Shown here: one piece after another, positions 6,551 to 15,667 of the stretch
Numbering within the stretch: position 1 is the first letter of the stretch
Layout: every line of letters begins with the position of its first letter
Source of the DNA: Verrucomicrobiota bacterium
GTDB lineage: Bacteria > Verrucomicrobiota > Verrucomicrobiia > Limisphaerales > UBA8199
Assembly: GCA_003176045.1 (NCBI GenBank)
Contig: PSRM01000181.1
Coordinates: forward strand, 1 to 64,000
Length of the DNA stretch: 64,000 nt
Direction of reading: 5' to 3'
Program-made: the position numbers and the translations under genes
Notes under the pieces: model-generated
Told to the model about the DNA's origin: nothing
The model's input: only the letters and a program-made list of their open reading frames with translations
Databases searched by the model: none

Positions 6551-8674
6551 TCACGCCCTTCTTTCCTTAATCGCCTGGAGGATCTCCGCCACAACGTCAG
6601 CCTTCGGCTTTGCCCCCAGGCTGCCCTTCCCATGCACCCTCACACTGACTGCATTGGCTTGCATGTCGCGCGGCCCAATGACCAGCATGGTGTGGACTTT
6701 GGCCTGCTCGGCGCGCTGGATTTTGCCGTTGATTTTGTCGTTCGAGAAATCAACCTCGGCGCGGACCATGTTCGCGCGCAATTCCTGAACGATCGCCCTG
6801 GCATAGGTCACCAGCGGCTCTTCTTCACCGATGGTCAGCACACGCACCTGCTCGGGCGCAAGCCACAAAGGAAAGTTCCCGGCGTAATGCTCGATGAGAA
6901 AACCGATAAATCGCTCGTGAGTCCCCAGCGGCGCGCGATGAATGCAAAGCGGAGTCTTTTCGAGGTTGTCCCGGTCGCGATAAACCAGGCCGAAGCGCTT
7001 CGGTTGCGCGAAATCCACCTGGTTGGTGGCCAGCGTGAATTCGCGGCCAATGACGCTCAAGACCTGCACATCAATTTTCGGACCGTAAAAGGCGGCTTCG
7101 TTCGGCACCTCCTGGTAATTGATGCCGGATTTGTCCAGCGTCGTGCGGACCAGGTCCTCGGTCTGCTTCCAAAGCTCAGGCTCGTTGACGAACTTGGCGT
7201 TGTCGCCAGTCAGACGCGAGGGATCATGGGTGCTGAAACGCATCACGTATTTCTCGATGCCGAAGATCTTGAAATACTTCAGATACATGTCATTCACCGC
7301 ATTGAACTCCTGCGCGAATTGCTCGGGCGTGCAGTAAATGTGCGCGTCATTCATGTTGAGCGAACGCACGCGCATAAGGCCAATGAGTTCGCCGGATTGT
7401 TCGTAACGGTAGCACATGCCGTATTCGGCCAGCCGGAGGGGAAGGTCACGATAACTGCGCGGTTCCGCCGCAAAAATGCGGTGGTGGTGCGGGCAGTTCA
7501 TGGCTTTCAAATAGTAGCGCTGAGGTTGTCCGAAGTAGTACTCGAGAGCTGCGCGCAGCACCTCTCTCCGGCCTGAAGCCTTCCAGTAGCTTTTCTGGGC
7601 ATTGGGATTCTCCAGGAACAGGCTCTTTATTGCTTCTACTGTCTTTTGACGATCTGAAAGAGCGCGTTCCCGAGGCGGAAGGAGGTCGAGATCAATGACT
7701 TCCTGTATAGTTTGCTCCAGCGTCTGCCCGCCGGGTTGGGCAGAGTCCTCGTTTAGAATCCCTTCAATGAAGCGATCTTCACGAAGCTCCATTGGTGGAA
7801 ACATCGAATCTTTGTACAGGAGCGGCAAATGTCCGCTGGTCAGGTACAACTTCTCCTTGGCGATATGCGGCGTTTTCACGCGCACATAGCCGGCCAGGAA
7901 CTCAGTCTCTTTCGCTAGCTTCTCCAATTCCTCTGCAATCGCGCCTCCCTTGGGCAACCACAAGGGTAGCCCAGGCCCGACAAAATCGGCATCAATGGTG
8001 AACAGACCCATTTCCTGGCCGATCTTGCGATGATCCCGCCGCTTGGCCTCTTCAAGCATTTTGAAGTAAGCCTCCAACTCCGTCTTGTTCTTGAACGCCG
8101 TGCCGTAAATTCTCTGAAGCTGCGGATTGCGCTCATCGCCTTTGTAATAGGCGCTGGCGACGCTGGTAAGCTTGAACGCCCCGATATTGCCCGTGCGCAT
8201 CACATGTGGCCCGGCGCAAAGGTCCAGGAAATCGCCGTTTTTGAAATAGGAAATCGGCTCGCCGTCGGGAATATCTGCCAGGTTGCCGAGCTTGAATTTG
8301 CTCGGGTTTCCTGGACGCTCGCTCAGCGCGCCCAGCCTGCCGCTTTCGGCGTCCTTCATTGCCTGATCTCGTGAGACGATAAGCTTTTCGAACGTATGGT
8401 TCGCCTTGATTTCCTTTTTCATCTCCGCCTCGATGGCCGGAAAATCCTCGGGACTGATGCGGTGCGACAGGTCAACGTCATAATAAAACCCGCTCTCGAC
8501 CGGCGGTCCCGCTGCGAATTGCGCCTCCGGCCATAGCCGCAGGATGGCCGTGGCCATCACATGCGCGCACGAGTGGCGCAATCGTTCCAGCTCGGACATC
8601 CTATTACGATCATCCAGCGACTTGCGCTCAGGGTGGCTATTTTCACCAGCTTCCATCGGGAAGGAATATAACAA
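6551..8674 (-). CDS. thrS: Threonyl-tRNA synthetase lacking TGS domain, with core insertion
   Basis: Charges tRNA-Thr. The editing domain begins at HSCAHVM (residues 34-40), so the N-terminal TGS domain found in most bacterial ThrRS is absent. The translation may start at Met26 (8599) rather than at 8674. The class II core is intact: zinc ligands C394, H445 and H579, motif AMNCPHHH, RSYRDLPLRLAEYG, and the C-terminal anticodon-binding domain to residue 707. About 85 extra residues (roughly 298-385, from LREDRFIEG to YYFGQPQ) interrupt the core between MFPPM and YYLKAMNC, where typical enzymes have only a few. The inserted segment is charged and helical and keeps the frame. Confidence 0.93.
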   Translation of the reverse strand: MLYSFPMEAGENSHPERKSLDDRNRMSELERLRHSCAHVMATAILRLWPEAQFAAGPPVESGFYYDVDLSHRISPEDFPAIEAEMKKEIKANHTFEKLIVSRDQAMKDAESGRLGALSERPGNPSKFKLGNLADIPDGEPISYFKNGDFLDLCAGPHVMRTGNIGAFKLTSVASAYYKGDERNPQLQRIYGTAFKNKTELEAYFKMLEEAKRRDHRKIGQEMGLFTIDADFVGPGLPLWLPKGGAIAEELEKLAKETEFLAGYVRVKTPHIAKEKLYLTSGHLPLLYKDSMFPPMELREDRFIEGILNEDSAQPGGQTLEQTIQEVIDLDLLPPRERALSDRQKTVEAIKSLFLENPNAQKSYWKASGRREVLRAALEYYFGQPQRYYLKAMNCPHHHRIFAAEPRSYRDLPLRLAEYGMCYRYEQSGELIGLMRVRSLNMNDAHIYCTPEQFAQEFNAVNDMYLKYFKIFGIEKYVMRFSTHDPSRLTGDNAKFVNEPELWKQTEDLVRTTLDKSGINYQEVPNEAAFYGPKIDVQVLSVIGREFTLATNQVDFAQPKRFGLVYRDRDNLEKTPLCIHRAPLGTHERFIGFLIEHYAGNFPLWLAPEQVRVLTIGEEEPLVTYARAIVQELRANMVRAEVDFSNDKINGKIQRAEQAKVHTMLVIGPRDMQANAVSVRVHGKGSLGAKPKADVVAEILQAIKERRA

Positions 8675-8737
8675 GGCCTGGCCACAGGTAAAACTTCAAA
8701 TAGGCGAACCCTCTGCGAGATGTCCTGCACGTCACAC

Positions 8738-8935
8738 ACGACTTCCAGCCCGGTAGGGCGAATGATAATAGCCCAGCGTTTCAATCTCAACGCTGGGATC
8801 ACCTCGCCTGAAGTCACGCAAGTCCCGTTAGGGACGACAGATCTCTGCCGTCCCTGACGGGCCTTTGTTCTTCTCGAAACCTGGTACCCACCGATAAATC
8901 GGTGGGCTATTCTCTGTCGCCCTGACGGGCTAAGG
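8738..8935. repeat. GGGACGACAG / CCCAGCG hairpin element
   Basis: An intergenic element of about 200 bp containing aatagcccagcgtttcaa then cgctggg, gtcccgttagggacgacag, its complement ctgccgtccctgacggg, and accgataaatcggtggg. Copies or parts occur at 13712-13905, 55267-55320 and 59275-59405. It fills the gap between thrS and the sulfatase; I see no gene in 8675-8999. Confidence 0.85.
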
Positions 8936-8999
8936 CGCAAATGCGTGCAAGGTGCAGGCCACATCCGCGCACTCCCATAATCCCCCGACGCCTCCGACC

Positions 9000-10718
9000 T
9001 CAATCCTCGCGTTCCTGTTTCGACGTCGCCGGCGGAATCCCGCCTCCGCCGTGCGGTTCGGGCTTGCGAACGTGGCAACGGCCAGCCCACTCATCCCACG
9101 CCTTTGCCAGCCGCGCCACAACCCCAGGTTGTTGACTCGAAAGATCGTGTAATTCGGAACGGTCTCTTTCAAAGTCATACAGCTCCCACGGCTTCCCCTC
9201 GAGCGAGACAAGTTTCCAACGCTCTTCGCGAACCGCGCGGTTGCGCTCGTGCTCGAAGAATAAAGTTCTCGGCGGCAACTTCTTCCCTTTAAGCAAGGGC
9301 AGGAAACTGCGGCCTTCCATCGGCACAATCGAATGTTCGTTGAAGCTTGCAGGATACCGTGCGCCGGTGACCTCAACCAGGGTCGCCATAATGTCAATCA
9401 GGTGGCAAGGCGCGCCGACCACCTTCCCGTTTCGTTTCATGCCCTCCGGCCAGCTTACGATGAACGGCGTGGCGATCCCTCCCTCATGGTCGTAATGCTT
9501 GTAAAGTCTCCAGGGCGTGTTGCACGCGTTGGCCCAGGCGCTGCCGTAACTGACATAGCTCTCCGGTCCGCCGATCTTCTTCAATTCATCCCCTCGATGC
9601 AGGACATTATGCGGACCGCTCTCCCCATCGAACCCGTACGGGTCCCATTCGGCGCAAGCGCCGTTGTCCGAAAGAAAAATAATCAGCGTTTTCTCGAATT
9701 CCCCATGCTTTCGCAGGTCATCGAACACGCGCCCAATGTTCTGGTCCATGCGATCAATCATCGCCGCATACACCGCCATGCGCCGCGCCAGATCGGCGCG
9801 CCGGTCACCATCGAGCGAGTCCCAGGGCGGATTGTACTTGTCCGCCCAGCCGGTCTGGCGGTTGGCCCAGTTGGCCGGAATGAAACTGCGCGGCGTTAAA
9901 TCAGCCGTGTGGCCAAGGATACCAAGCCGCTTCTGCCTCTCGAATCGTTGTTCCCGAATTTTATCCCAGCCTTGCTGGTAAATCTTTTCGTATTTGGCAA
10001 TTTCGTTCTCAGGCGCGTGCAATGGGAAATGCGCCGCGTTAAAGGCCAGATAAACGAACCATGGCTTCTCCGGCGTCTTCCGGGCATCCGCCAGAAAATC
10101 CAGCGTGTAATCCCCAAATGCATCCGTGGAATAAAACTGCCCGGCAGGGTACGACCTCGATGGATGTTCCGCAGGCAGCCGCGTGTAGAATGGATGCTCC
10201 TGCCAGCAGCTATTGAACCCGCCGATCATGCCATAGAATTCGTCGAAACCGCGCTCGATCGGATTGGGTGTCCGGCCCAGGTGCCATTTACCGACCATAT
10301 AACAGCGGTAACCTCCAGGCTTCACCACTTCGGGAATCGTCACGCACCGGTCCACCAAACGCCCTTCGTAGCCGATCGGGCCTATCCGGGCTCCGCTTTC
10401 CATCCCGCCCATACCCGCCTGGTGCGGATAAAGCCCGGTCAACAACGCAGCCCGCGACGGACAGCAGCGCGCGCAATTATAAAATTGTGTGAATCGCGCG
10501 CCTTGTGCCCCAAGCCGGTCGAGGTTTGGCGTCGAAACCTCCGATCCGTAGCAGCCGACATCCGAAAAACCCAGATCATCCGCCAGGATCAGCAGGATAT
10601 TGGGGCGAAGCGCCGCGGGGGCAGCGCTGGTTTGTTGAGTCAAGGCAGAGAGACTCAGAACCATTGCAAACAGGATTCGCCGCCACGAATTCAAGACGCT
10701 GTGCTGTCGCCCGGCCAT
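9000..10718 (-). CDS. Secreted arylsulfatase
   Basis: A 572-residue sulfatase that would hydrolyse sulfate esters outside the cytoplasm, for example on polysaccharides. A signal peptide covers about residues 1-32. The alkaline-phosphatase-like core starts with RPNILLILADDLGFSDVGCYG. The formylglycine signature is CCPSR at residues 85-89, so C85 would be converted post-translationally. A second family motif, VGKWHLG, follows near residue 143. No sulfatase-maturing enzyme is encoded nearby. The length fits group A arylsulfatases. The gene is solitary, between hairpin repeats. Sulfatases of this kind are abundant in Verrucomicrobiota and Planctomycetota. Confidence 0.93.
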   Translation of the reverse strand: MAGRQHSVLNSWRRILFAMVLSLSALTQQTSAAPAALRPNILLILADDLGFSDVGCYGSEVSTPNLDRLGAQGARFTQFYNCARCCPSRAALLTGLYPHQAGMGGMESGARIGPIGYEGRLVDRCVTIPEVVKPGGYRCYMVGKWHLGRTPNPIERGFDEFYGMIGGFNSCWQEHPFYTRLPAEHPSRSYPAGQFYSTDAFGDYTLDFLADARKTPEKPWFVYLAFNAAHFPLHAPENEIAKYEKIYQQGWDKIREQRFERQKRLGILGHTADLTPRSFIPANWANRQTGWADKYNPPWDSLDGDRRADLARRMAVYAAMIDRMDQNIGRVFDDLRKHGEFEKTLIIFLSDNGACAEWDPYGFDGESGPHNVLHRGDELKKIGGPESYVSYGSAWANACNTPWRLYKHYDHEGGIATPFIVSWPEGMKRNGKVVGAPCHLIDIMATLVEVTGARYPASFNEHSIVPMEGRSFLPLLKGKKLPPRTLFFEHERNRAVREERWKLVSLEGKPWELYDFERDRSELHDLSSQQPGVVARLAKAWDEWAGRCHVRKPEPHGGGGIPPATSKQERED

Positions 10719-10763
10719 GATGTTTCCTGAGCGTAATTGGTTCGTAGGTGTGAATTAATTGTA

Positions 10764-10845
10764 GCAGCCGAGGTAACGAAGCTCTAATTAATTCGATTCA
10801 CTTTGGTTTTGGCGAATTTTGAGCCTCGTTACCTCGCCTGTACCT
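10764..10845. repeat. Inverted repeat with arms gccgaggtaacga / cgttacctcgcc
   Basis: The left arm gcagccgaggtaacgaagctc and right arm gagcctcgttacctcgcc, split here for length, enclose about 40 AT-rich bases in the gap 10719-11114 between the sulfatase and kinase genes. Related single arms are at 23784-23812 and 51125-51152. Nothing else recognisable lies in this gap. Confidence 0.6.
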
Positions 10846-11114
10846 GTTTTTTGGACTTTTCCCCCCTTCAGCAACGGCCGGGGAAAGCTTCTGCGGAAAC
10901 CCAACCGGCTCCTCGAACATCTAACGTTGTTCGGGTGTCTATTTATCTCATATGGCCATAGCAAGTTCCGGGTTGAATCGGGGTATGTACGGACTATTAT
11001 CTGATGGTAGTAGTCGCCGGAGGATTTCAAAAACGGTTAAATGGCTAAAATAGGTTGAACGTTGATAAGAGCGTTTGGCCAAAGAGTCCGAGAACCTTGC
11101 GGGTTCGCAGCGGT

Positions 11115-13664
11115 ATGGACGAGAAAGCGGCAGAGAGGCTGGAGAATAAGACGATATCCAAGTACCGGATGATCCGGCGGCTTGGGAACGGCGGGATGGG
11201 TGAGGTGTGGCTGGCCCAGGACACCGAGTTGGAGCGGACCGCTGCGTTAAAGCTGATGTCGCCGGAGCTGGCGCGGGATGAAACGCAGCGCAAACGCTTC
11301 CGCACGGAAGCCAGGGCGGCTTCGGGCCTGACGCATCCGCACATCTGCGTCATTTACGAGGTCGGACAAACGGACGAGGGGCGGCCTTTCATCGCGATGG
11401 AGTATATCGAGGGCCAGACGCTGGATGTGATTGAGCAACAGCGGCATCTGAGGATTCGCGAGGTGATTCAGCTTGGGATTGATGTGGCGGAGGCTTTGGA
11501 GGCGGCGCACGGGCGCGGGATCGTGCATCGGGATATGAAACCGTCCAACATCATGCTGGACAAGCGAGGCGAGGCGAAGGTGCTGGATTTCGGCCTGGCC
11601 AAGGCGATCGCGCAACAAGGACTGGATGCCTCTTCAACCTCGGGCGCCCAAACCAGGACCGGCTTCCTCATCGGCACTCCGCATTACATGAGCCCCGAAC
11701 AGGTGCTCGGCCGTGAACTGGACCATCGAACCGATATCTTCAGCCTGGGCATCGTTTTGTACGAGTTGTTGGCGGGCCAGCGGCCGTTCCTGGGGCGCAC
11801 CGTGGGCGAGGTGATCAATGAAATCGTGAACCGCAAGCCCGAGCCGCTTGGACTTGAAAATCCGCTTTTCTCGCCTGCGCTGGACGGCATCGTGCTCAAA
11901 TGTTTGGAGAAAGAACCGCAGGATCGCTATCTCTCTGGCAAAACGCTGGCGGCAGATCTTCGGAACTTGCAGGTCGAAGCCGAACACGCCGCCAGAGCCG
12001 GGAGCGCCGGCTTGCCCGCCATAGCTTTAGCGAAGGAGGGCGTATCGCCTGCGATTCCGTCCAACGGACCACTTGCGGCGCAGGCCTCTTCGCCGGGAAA
12101 CCTGGCCGCCGCGCCTTCGCCGATCGCGCCTGAACCGGCTGCCGCCCCTCGAAATCTTTGGCCCGCTCTGGCTGGAGTCGCAACATTCCTTTTGGTAGCG
12201 CTCATCGCGTTTCTTGCCTGGCACCATCACACCTTTTCACGATCTGGCGCCCCGAACGTCGCTGATGCCCCCGCCCTTCAAAACAAATCCGTCGCCGTCC
12301 TGCCTTTTGATAACTTTAGCGGCGGCCAGGACAGCGACTACCTGAGCGACGGCTTGACCGAGGAAATCACCAGCGCATTATCGCGCGTGCCGGGCCTGAA
12401 AGTAGCGGCGCGAACGTCCGCCTTCAGCTTCAAAGGCAAAAAGGAGGATGTGCGCAGAGTCGGGCAGATGCTGCACGTGGCCACCTTGCTGGAGGGCAGT
12501 GTGCGCAAGGAGGGCAATCAAATCCGCGTGACCGCCCAGCTCATCAGCGCCGCGGATGGCCTTCACCTTTGGTCCGAGACGTACGACCGCTCGATTGACG
12601 ACATGTTTGCGGTCGAGGAGGACATCGCGCGGCGCATTGCCGAGCGGTTCGAGGGCCAGACGGCGGGCGCGCAGGTGAAGGTCCAGCCGGTATCCACGCA
12701 GGCGCACAATCTTTATTTGCAAGCCCGGCTTTACTGGAACAAGCGCACGCAGGCAGGATTGAAGAAGGCCATTGATTTATTTCAACAGGCCATTGAACAG
12801 CAGCCCGATTATGCGGCTGCCCACGCCGGGTTGGCTGCCAGCTATCTGCTGTTTCCCGAGTATTCAGGCACCGTGCGCAGCAGCGACTATAAACGACTGG
12901 CCCGGGCCGCCGCAAACCGGGCGCTGGAATTGGATACCAAATGCGCAGAAGCCTACGCGGTGCTGGGAAGTTTGCTGATGCACAGCCCGGACTACAAAGC
13001 CGCCGGAGAGCAATTGCGCCGCGCCCTCCAGATCGACCCCAACTACGCCACGGGTCATCACTGGTATGGATTGTACCTTGACATTTTCGGCGAGCCGGAA
13101 GAGGGACTTCGGGAATTCCAAAAAGCCCTCGACCTGGACCCGCTTTCTCCGATTATTCACACGACCATTCCGGATTGGTACTATACGCGCCGCGATTTCG
13201 ACCGCGCGCTGCAGGAGGCGCGTAGTGTGACCGAAACTTTTCCTGAGTTCCCTCCGGCGCGCCACGTGTTGATCGCGGTTTTGATGCAAAAGCACCGTTA
13301 CAAGGAAGCTCTGGATGAAGTGGAAAAAGTCCGCAGCCTGGTTCCTGACCAGCCATTCTCGTTCCTCGAGGCCAAAGGATTTTGCCTGGCCCGATTGGGA
13401 CGCGAGGCCGAGGCGCGGCAGATTTTGGACCAGCTCGAGGCCCAGCGCAAAGAAGGCAAGCCCTTCGAAGCGGCCATCGGTTGGCTTTACCTGGGTTTGG
13501 GGGACAAAGACAAAGCTGTCGCGATGATCGAGGAGGCCCAACGCGAGGAGTGTCTGACGCCGCAGATGTTCGCGAACGATCCCAACTATGACGAACTGCG
13601 CGACGTACCGAAGTTCCAGGCCCTGTTGGCCCGCGCCGCCTCGACTAATGCCCCGGCGATGTAA
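11115..13664 (+). CDS. Membrane serine/threonine kinase with TolB-like and TPR domains
   Basis: A Hanks-type protein kinase. The start is placed at the ATG (11115); the frame is open to a TTG at 11055. Numbering from the TTG, the glycine loop is GNGGMGEV (44-51), the ATP-binding Lys is K66, the catalytic loop is HRDMKPSN (158-165) and DFG is 178-180. The kinase domain ends near 300. A proline/alanine-rich juxtamembrane part and one membrane helix (about 368-391) follow, then a TolB/FlgO-like domain beginning SVAVLPFDNFSGG (about 411-530), and TPR-type helices to the C-terminus. The sensor half is probably extracytoplasmic. This fusion is known from Verrucomicrobiota and Acidobacteriota, but its ligand is unknown. 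Confidence 0.92.
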   Translation: MDEKAAERLENKTISKYRMIRRLGNGGMGEVWLAQDTELERTAALKLMSPELARDETQRKRFRTEARAASGLTHPHICVIYEVGQTDEGRPFIAMEYIEGQTLDVIEQQRHLRIREVIQLGIDVAEALEAAHGRGIVHRDMKPSNIMLDKRGEAKVLDFGLAKAIAQQGLDASSTSGAQTRTGFLIGTPHYMSPEQVLGRELDHRTDIFSLGIVLYELLAGQRPFLGRTVGEVINEIVNRKPEPLGLENPLFSPALDGIVLKCLEKEPQDRYLSGKTLAADLRNLQVEAEHAARAGSAGLPAIALAKEGVSPAIPSNGPLAAQASSPGNLAAAPSPIAPEPAAAPRNLWPALAGVATFLLVALIAFLAWHHHTFSRSGAPNVADAPALQNKSVAVLPFDNFSGGQDSDYLSDGLTEEITSALSRVPGLKVAARTSAFSFKGKKEDVRRVGQMLHVATLLEGSVRKEGNQIRVTAQLISAADGLHLWSETYDRSIDDMFAVEEDIARRIAERFEGQTAGAQVKVQPVSTQAHNLYLQARLYWNKRTQAGLKKAIDLFQQAIEQQPDYAAAHAGLAASYLLFPEYSGTVRSSDYKRLARAAANRALELDTKCAEAYAVLGSLLMHSPDYKAAGEQLRRALQIDPNYATGHHWYGLYLDIFGEPEEGLREFQKALDLDPLSPIIHTTIPDWYYTRRDFDRALQEARSVTETFPEFPPARHVLIAVLMQKHRYKEALDEVEKVRSLVPDQPFSFLEAKGFCLARLGREAEARQILDQLEAQRKEGKPFEAAIGWLYLGLGDKDKAVAMIEEAQREECLTPQMFANDPNYDELRDVPKFQALLARAASTNAPAM

Positions 13665-13711
13665 TTAGCGCGGGTTTCCAAACTCAATATCACTACCTTT
13701 TCGTTTCTTAA

Positions 13712-13905
13712 TCCCGTAGGGATGAAAGAAAATAGCCCAGCGTTTCAACGCTGGGACCGTGCTCCAACATGGAATAAGTCCCGTTAGGGACGACAGAACC
13801 ATTTTCTCTGTCGTCCCTACGGGACTCGTGCCTTTCAACGACTCGTCCCCAGCGTTGAAATTGAAACGCTGGGCTATTTTCTGTCGTCCCTCCGGGACTG
13901 GGGCC
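13712..13905. repeat. GGGACGACAG / CCCAGCG hairpin element
   Basis: The second large copy of the element, with cccagcgtttcaacgctggg at 13737, gtcccgttagggacgacag at 13778, cgtccctacggg at 13812 and a mirrored cagcgttgaaattgaaacgctg at 13850, the last split by its own loop. It lies between the converging kinase and dihydropteroate synthase-like genes. Confidence 0.85.
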
Positions 13906-13913
13906 AATCTGCG

Positions 13914-14816
13914 CTACAGCGCATTCATAGCATCCAGAACCGCTCTTACCCGCGGCACTTCATGCGTCCGAAAAAGATCCGTTTTCCCCAAAGCGGCCAG
14001 GACCGCAAAGAACGGCTCGGCGCAGCGCACTTCCTCGCGGAAATATTCGAAGGCATGAGGCAGCGCGTGGCAGATCGGCCAGCCCAAGGCGCGAAGCCGG
14101 AAAGTATTCAGGAAAACGCTCATTTGATGGCGCACTCGCACCGCGCTGTCCTGAAGGTTGCGATAATAAAAGCCCAGACCGGGATCTAAAAAGATTCGTT
14201 TCACGCCGCAGCGGCAGGCGTTCTCTACCTGGCGCGAGAAATAATCGGACATCAGGCCGACCGGATCCGCGCTGAAGTCAAAATCGCCCACCTCCCGAAC
14301 GTTTTTGCCTTGAACATAACAGATAATCACGGCGGCTTCGTGCTCGGCGACCAGATGGAAAAGTTCGTCGGTTCCGGTCGTGCCGGTTAGGTTGAGCACA
14401 TTGGCGCCGGCTTCAAGACAGGCGCGGGCGACTGTGGGTTCGTAGGTTTCGACCGACGTTAAGATTCCGCTCGTGCTTAAGGTCTTGATGATCGGGAGCA
14501 GCTTTTTGTTCTGACCGGACTCAGGAACTCGAGCCGCGTGCGCAAGGGTGGATTCAGCCCCCAAATCAATTACATCAGCGCCTTGCGCATGCAAGACCCT
14601 GGCGCGGCCGATGGCGCTCTCAGTCGAAAGGCAGACGCTCTCGCGATACCAGGAATCCGGCGAGAGATTGACCACTCCCATGATGGCGGGCTTGGAATTG
14701 AAGGCGAAATGCTTCCCGCCAATCGGAAACTCCTGGACACGAGCCTGGGCTGCGGCCCGGTTCTTCTCCAGCAGTTCGGCGAGGTATTCGAGTGTGAGCA
14801 CCGAAAGATTTAACAA
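13914..14816 (-). CDS. Dihydropteroate synthase-like (pterin-binding TIM barrel) protein
   Basis: A 300-residue TIM-barrel protein of the pterin-binding superfamily. IMGVVNLSPDSW (about residues 45-56) corresponds to the first FolP motif, and VIDLGAEST (about 86-94) to the second. The C-terminal FRTHEVPRV resembles the substrate-binding Arg-x-His end of FolP. Several positions differ from genuine DHPS, so this may be a divergent paralogue acting on another pterin or in another pathway. The first codon is a TTG; a GTG at 14801 is an alternative start. It diverges from the SpmA gene with 80 bases between them. Confidence 0.7.
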   Translation of the reverse strand: MLNLSVLTLEYLAELLEKNRAAAQARVQEFPIGGKHFAFNSKPAIMGVVNLSPDSWYRESVCLSTESAIGRARVLHAQGADVIDLGAESTLAHAARVPESGQNKKLLPIIKTLSTSGILTSVETYEPTVARACLEAGANVLNLTGTTGTDELFHLVAEHEAAVIICYVQGKNVREVGDFDFSADPVGLMSDYFSRQVENACRCGVKRIFLDPGLGFYYRNLQDSAVRVRHQMSVFLNTFRLRALGWPICHALPHAFEYFREEVRCAEPFFAVLAALGKTDLFRTHEVPRVRAVLDAMNAL

Positions 14817-14896
14817 TAAAGCAACGAGAAAACAAAGCTTTGGGCTTCGGACTTTTTTCTCGCAAAGTCGCGTAACGAAACATTACGCTTTCTCGA

Positions 14897-15601
14897 ATGC
14901 TCAACTACATCTGGCTTGGCCTGGTCGTAGTGGCCGTTGTCATCGGCGGCTACACCGATCATCTGAAGGAAGTCGCGGAGGAGAGCTTCAAAATGGCGGA
15001 GTCCGCAGTAATGAAAACAGCCCTTCCGCTGGTTGGCATCATGGCCATGTGGCTTGGAGTGATGCGGCTGGCGGAGCGGGCCGGTTTGGTGGCGCTGCTG
15101 GCGCGCATGATGCGGCCCGTGATGGTCTGGCTTTTCCCGGAAGTGCCCGCCGACCACCCTGCCATGGGAGCGATGTTGCTAAATATGGCCGCAAGCGTCC
15201 TTGGATTAAATAACGCCGCAACGCCGCTCGGTTTGCGAGCCATGAAGCACTTGGAGACACTTAACCCGCGTCCTGGTGTCGCGACCAATGCCATGTGCAC
15301 CTACTTGGCGATCAACACCAGTTCGATCCAGCTTATTCCCGCCACCGCCATCGCAGTCCTTGCCGCGCATAAATCCACCAATCCCACGGCCATCGTGGGC
15401 ACCTCAATCATGGCAACTGGCTGTGCCGCGATCGCCGCCGTGGCGGCTGCCAAGTTTCTGGAGAAGCTCCCGATGTATCGACTTAAACCTGTTCCCGAGC
15501 GGGGTCCTGGCCGCAGCGCGTCCAATAGCGCAGACGCGCCTGGCGACCTCGGACCGCAGGACCAGGTCAGTGTTGCGGCCAGTCCCACAGCGCTCCAATA
15601 G
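14897..15601 (+). CDS. SpmA-like nucleoside-recognition-domain membrane protein
   Basis: A 234-residue membrane protein with the gate/nucleoside-recognition fold of the spore maturation protein A family, here in a non-sporulating lineage. Typical segments are GIMAMWLGVMRLAERAG and NMAASVLGLNNAATPLG (about 80-135). Its role is unknown; the family is assumed to be a transporter or channel component working with SpmB. The last 45 residues are hydrophilic. The stop is a TAG at 15599-15601, and the same frame stays open beyond it straight into the SpmB-like gene. In related bacteria I recall the two being one fused protein. Confidence 0.85.
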   Translation: MLNYIWLGLVVVAVVIGGYTDHLKEVAEESFKMAESAVMKTALPLVGIMAMWLGVMRLAERAGLVALLARMMRPVMVWLFPEVPADHPAMGAMLLNMAASVLGLNNAATPLGLRAMKHLETLNPRPGVATNAMCTYLAINTSSIQLIPATAIAVLAAHKSTNPTAIVGTSIMATGCAAIAAVAAAKFLEKLPMYRLKPVPERGPGRSASNSADAPGDLGPQDQVSVAASPTALQ

Positions 15602-15667
15602 ACCGAAGCTTCGCCCGTTCACGAAGCACCCGAGCTGCGGCCACTGGCAGGCTGGGCTATCGGTGTC

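Noticed and set aside
6509-7576. Plus-strand open frame opposite thrS
   Set aside because: Shadow of a gene with intact aminoacyl-tRNA synthetase motifs; codon composition is of the antisense type.
9909-10730. Plus-strand open frame of over 270 codons
   Set aside because: It lies opposite the sulfatase, whose motifs and signal peptide are unambiguous.
10719-11054. tRNA or riboswitch in intergenic gaps
   Set aside because: No cloverleaf with a GTTCGAATCC-like arm and no recognisable riboswitch core was found in this or other gaps read by eye.
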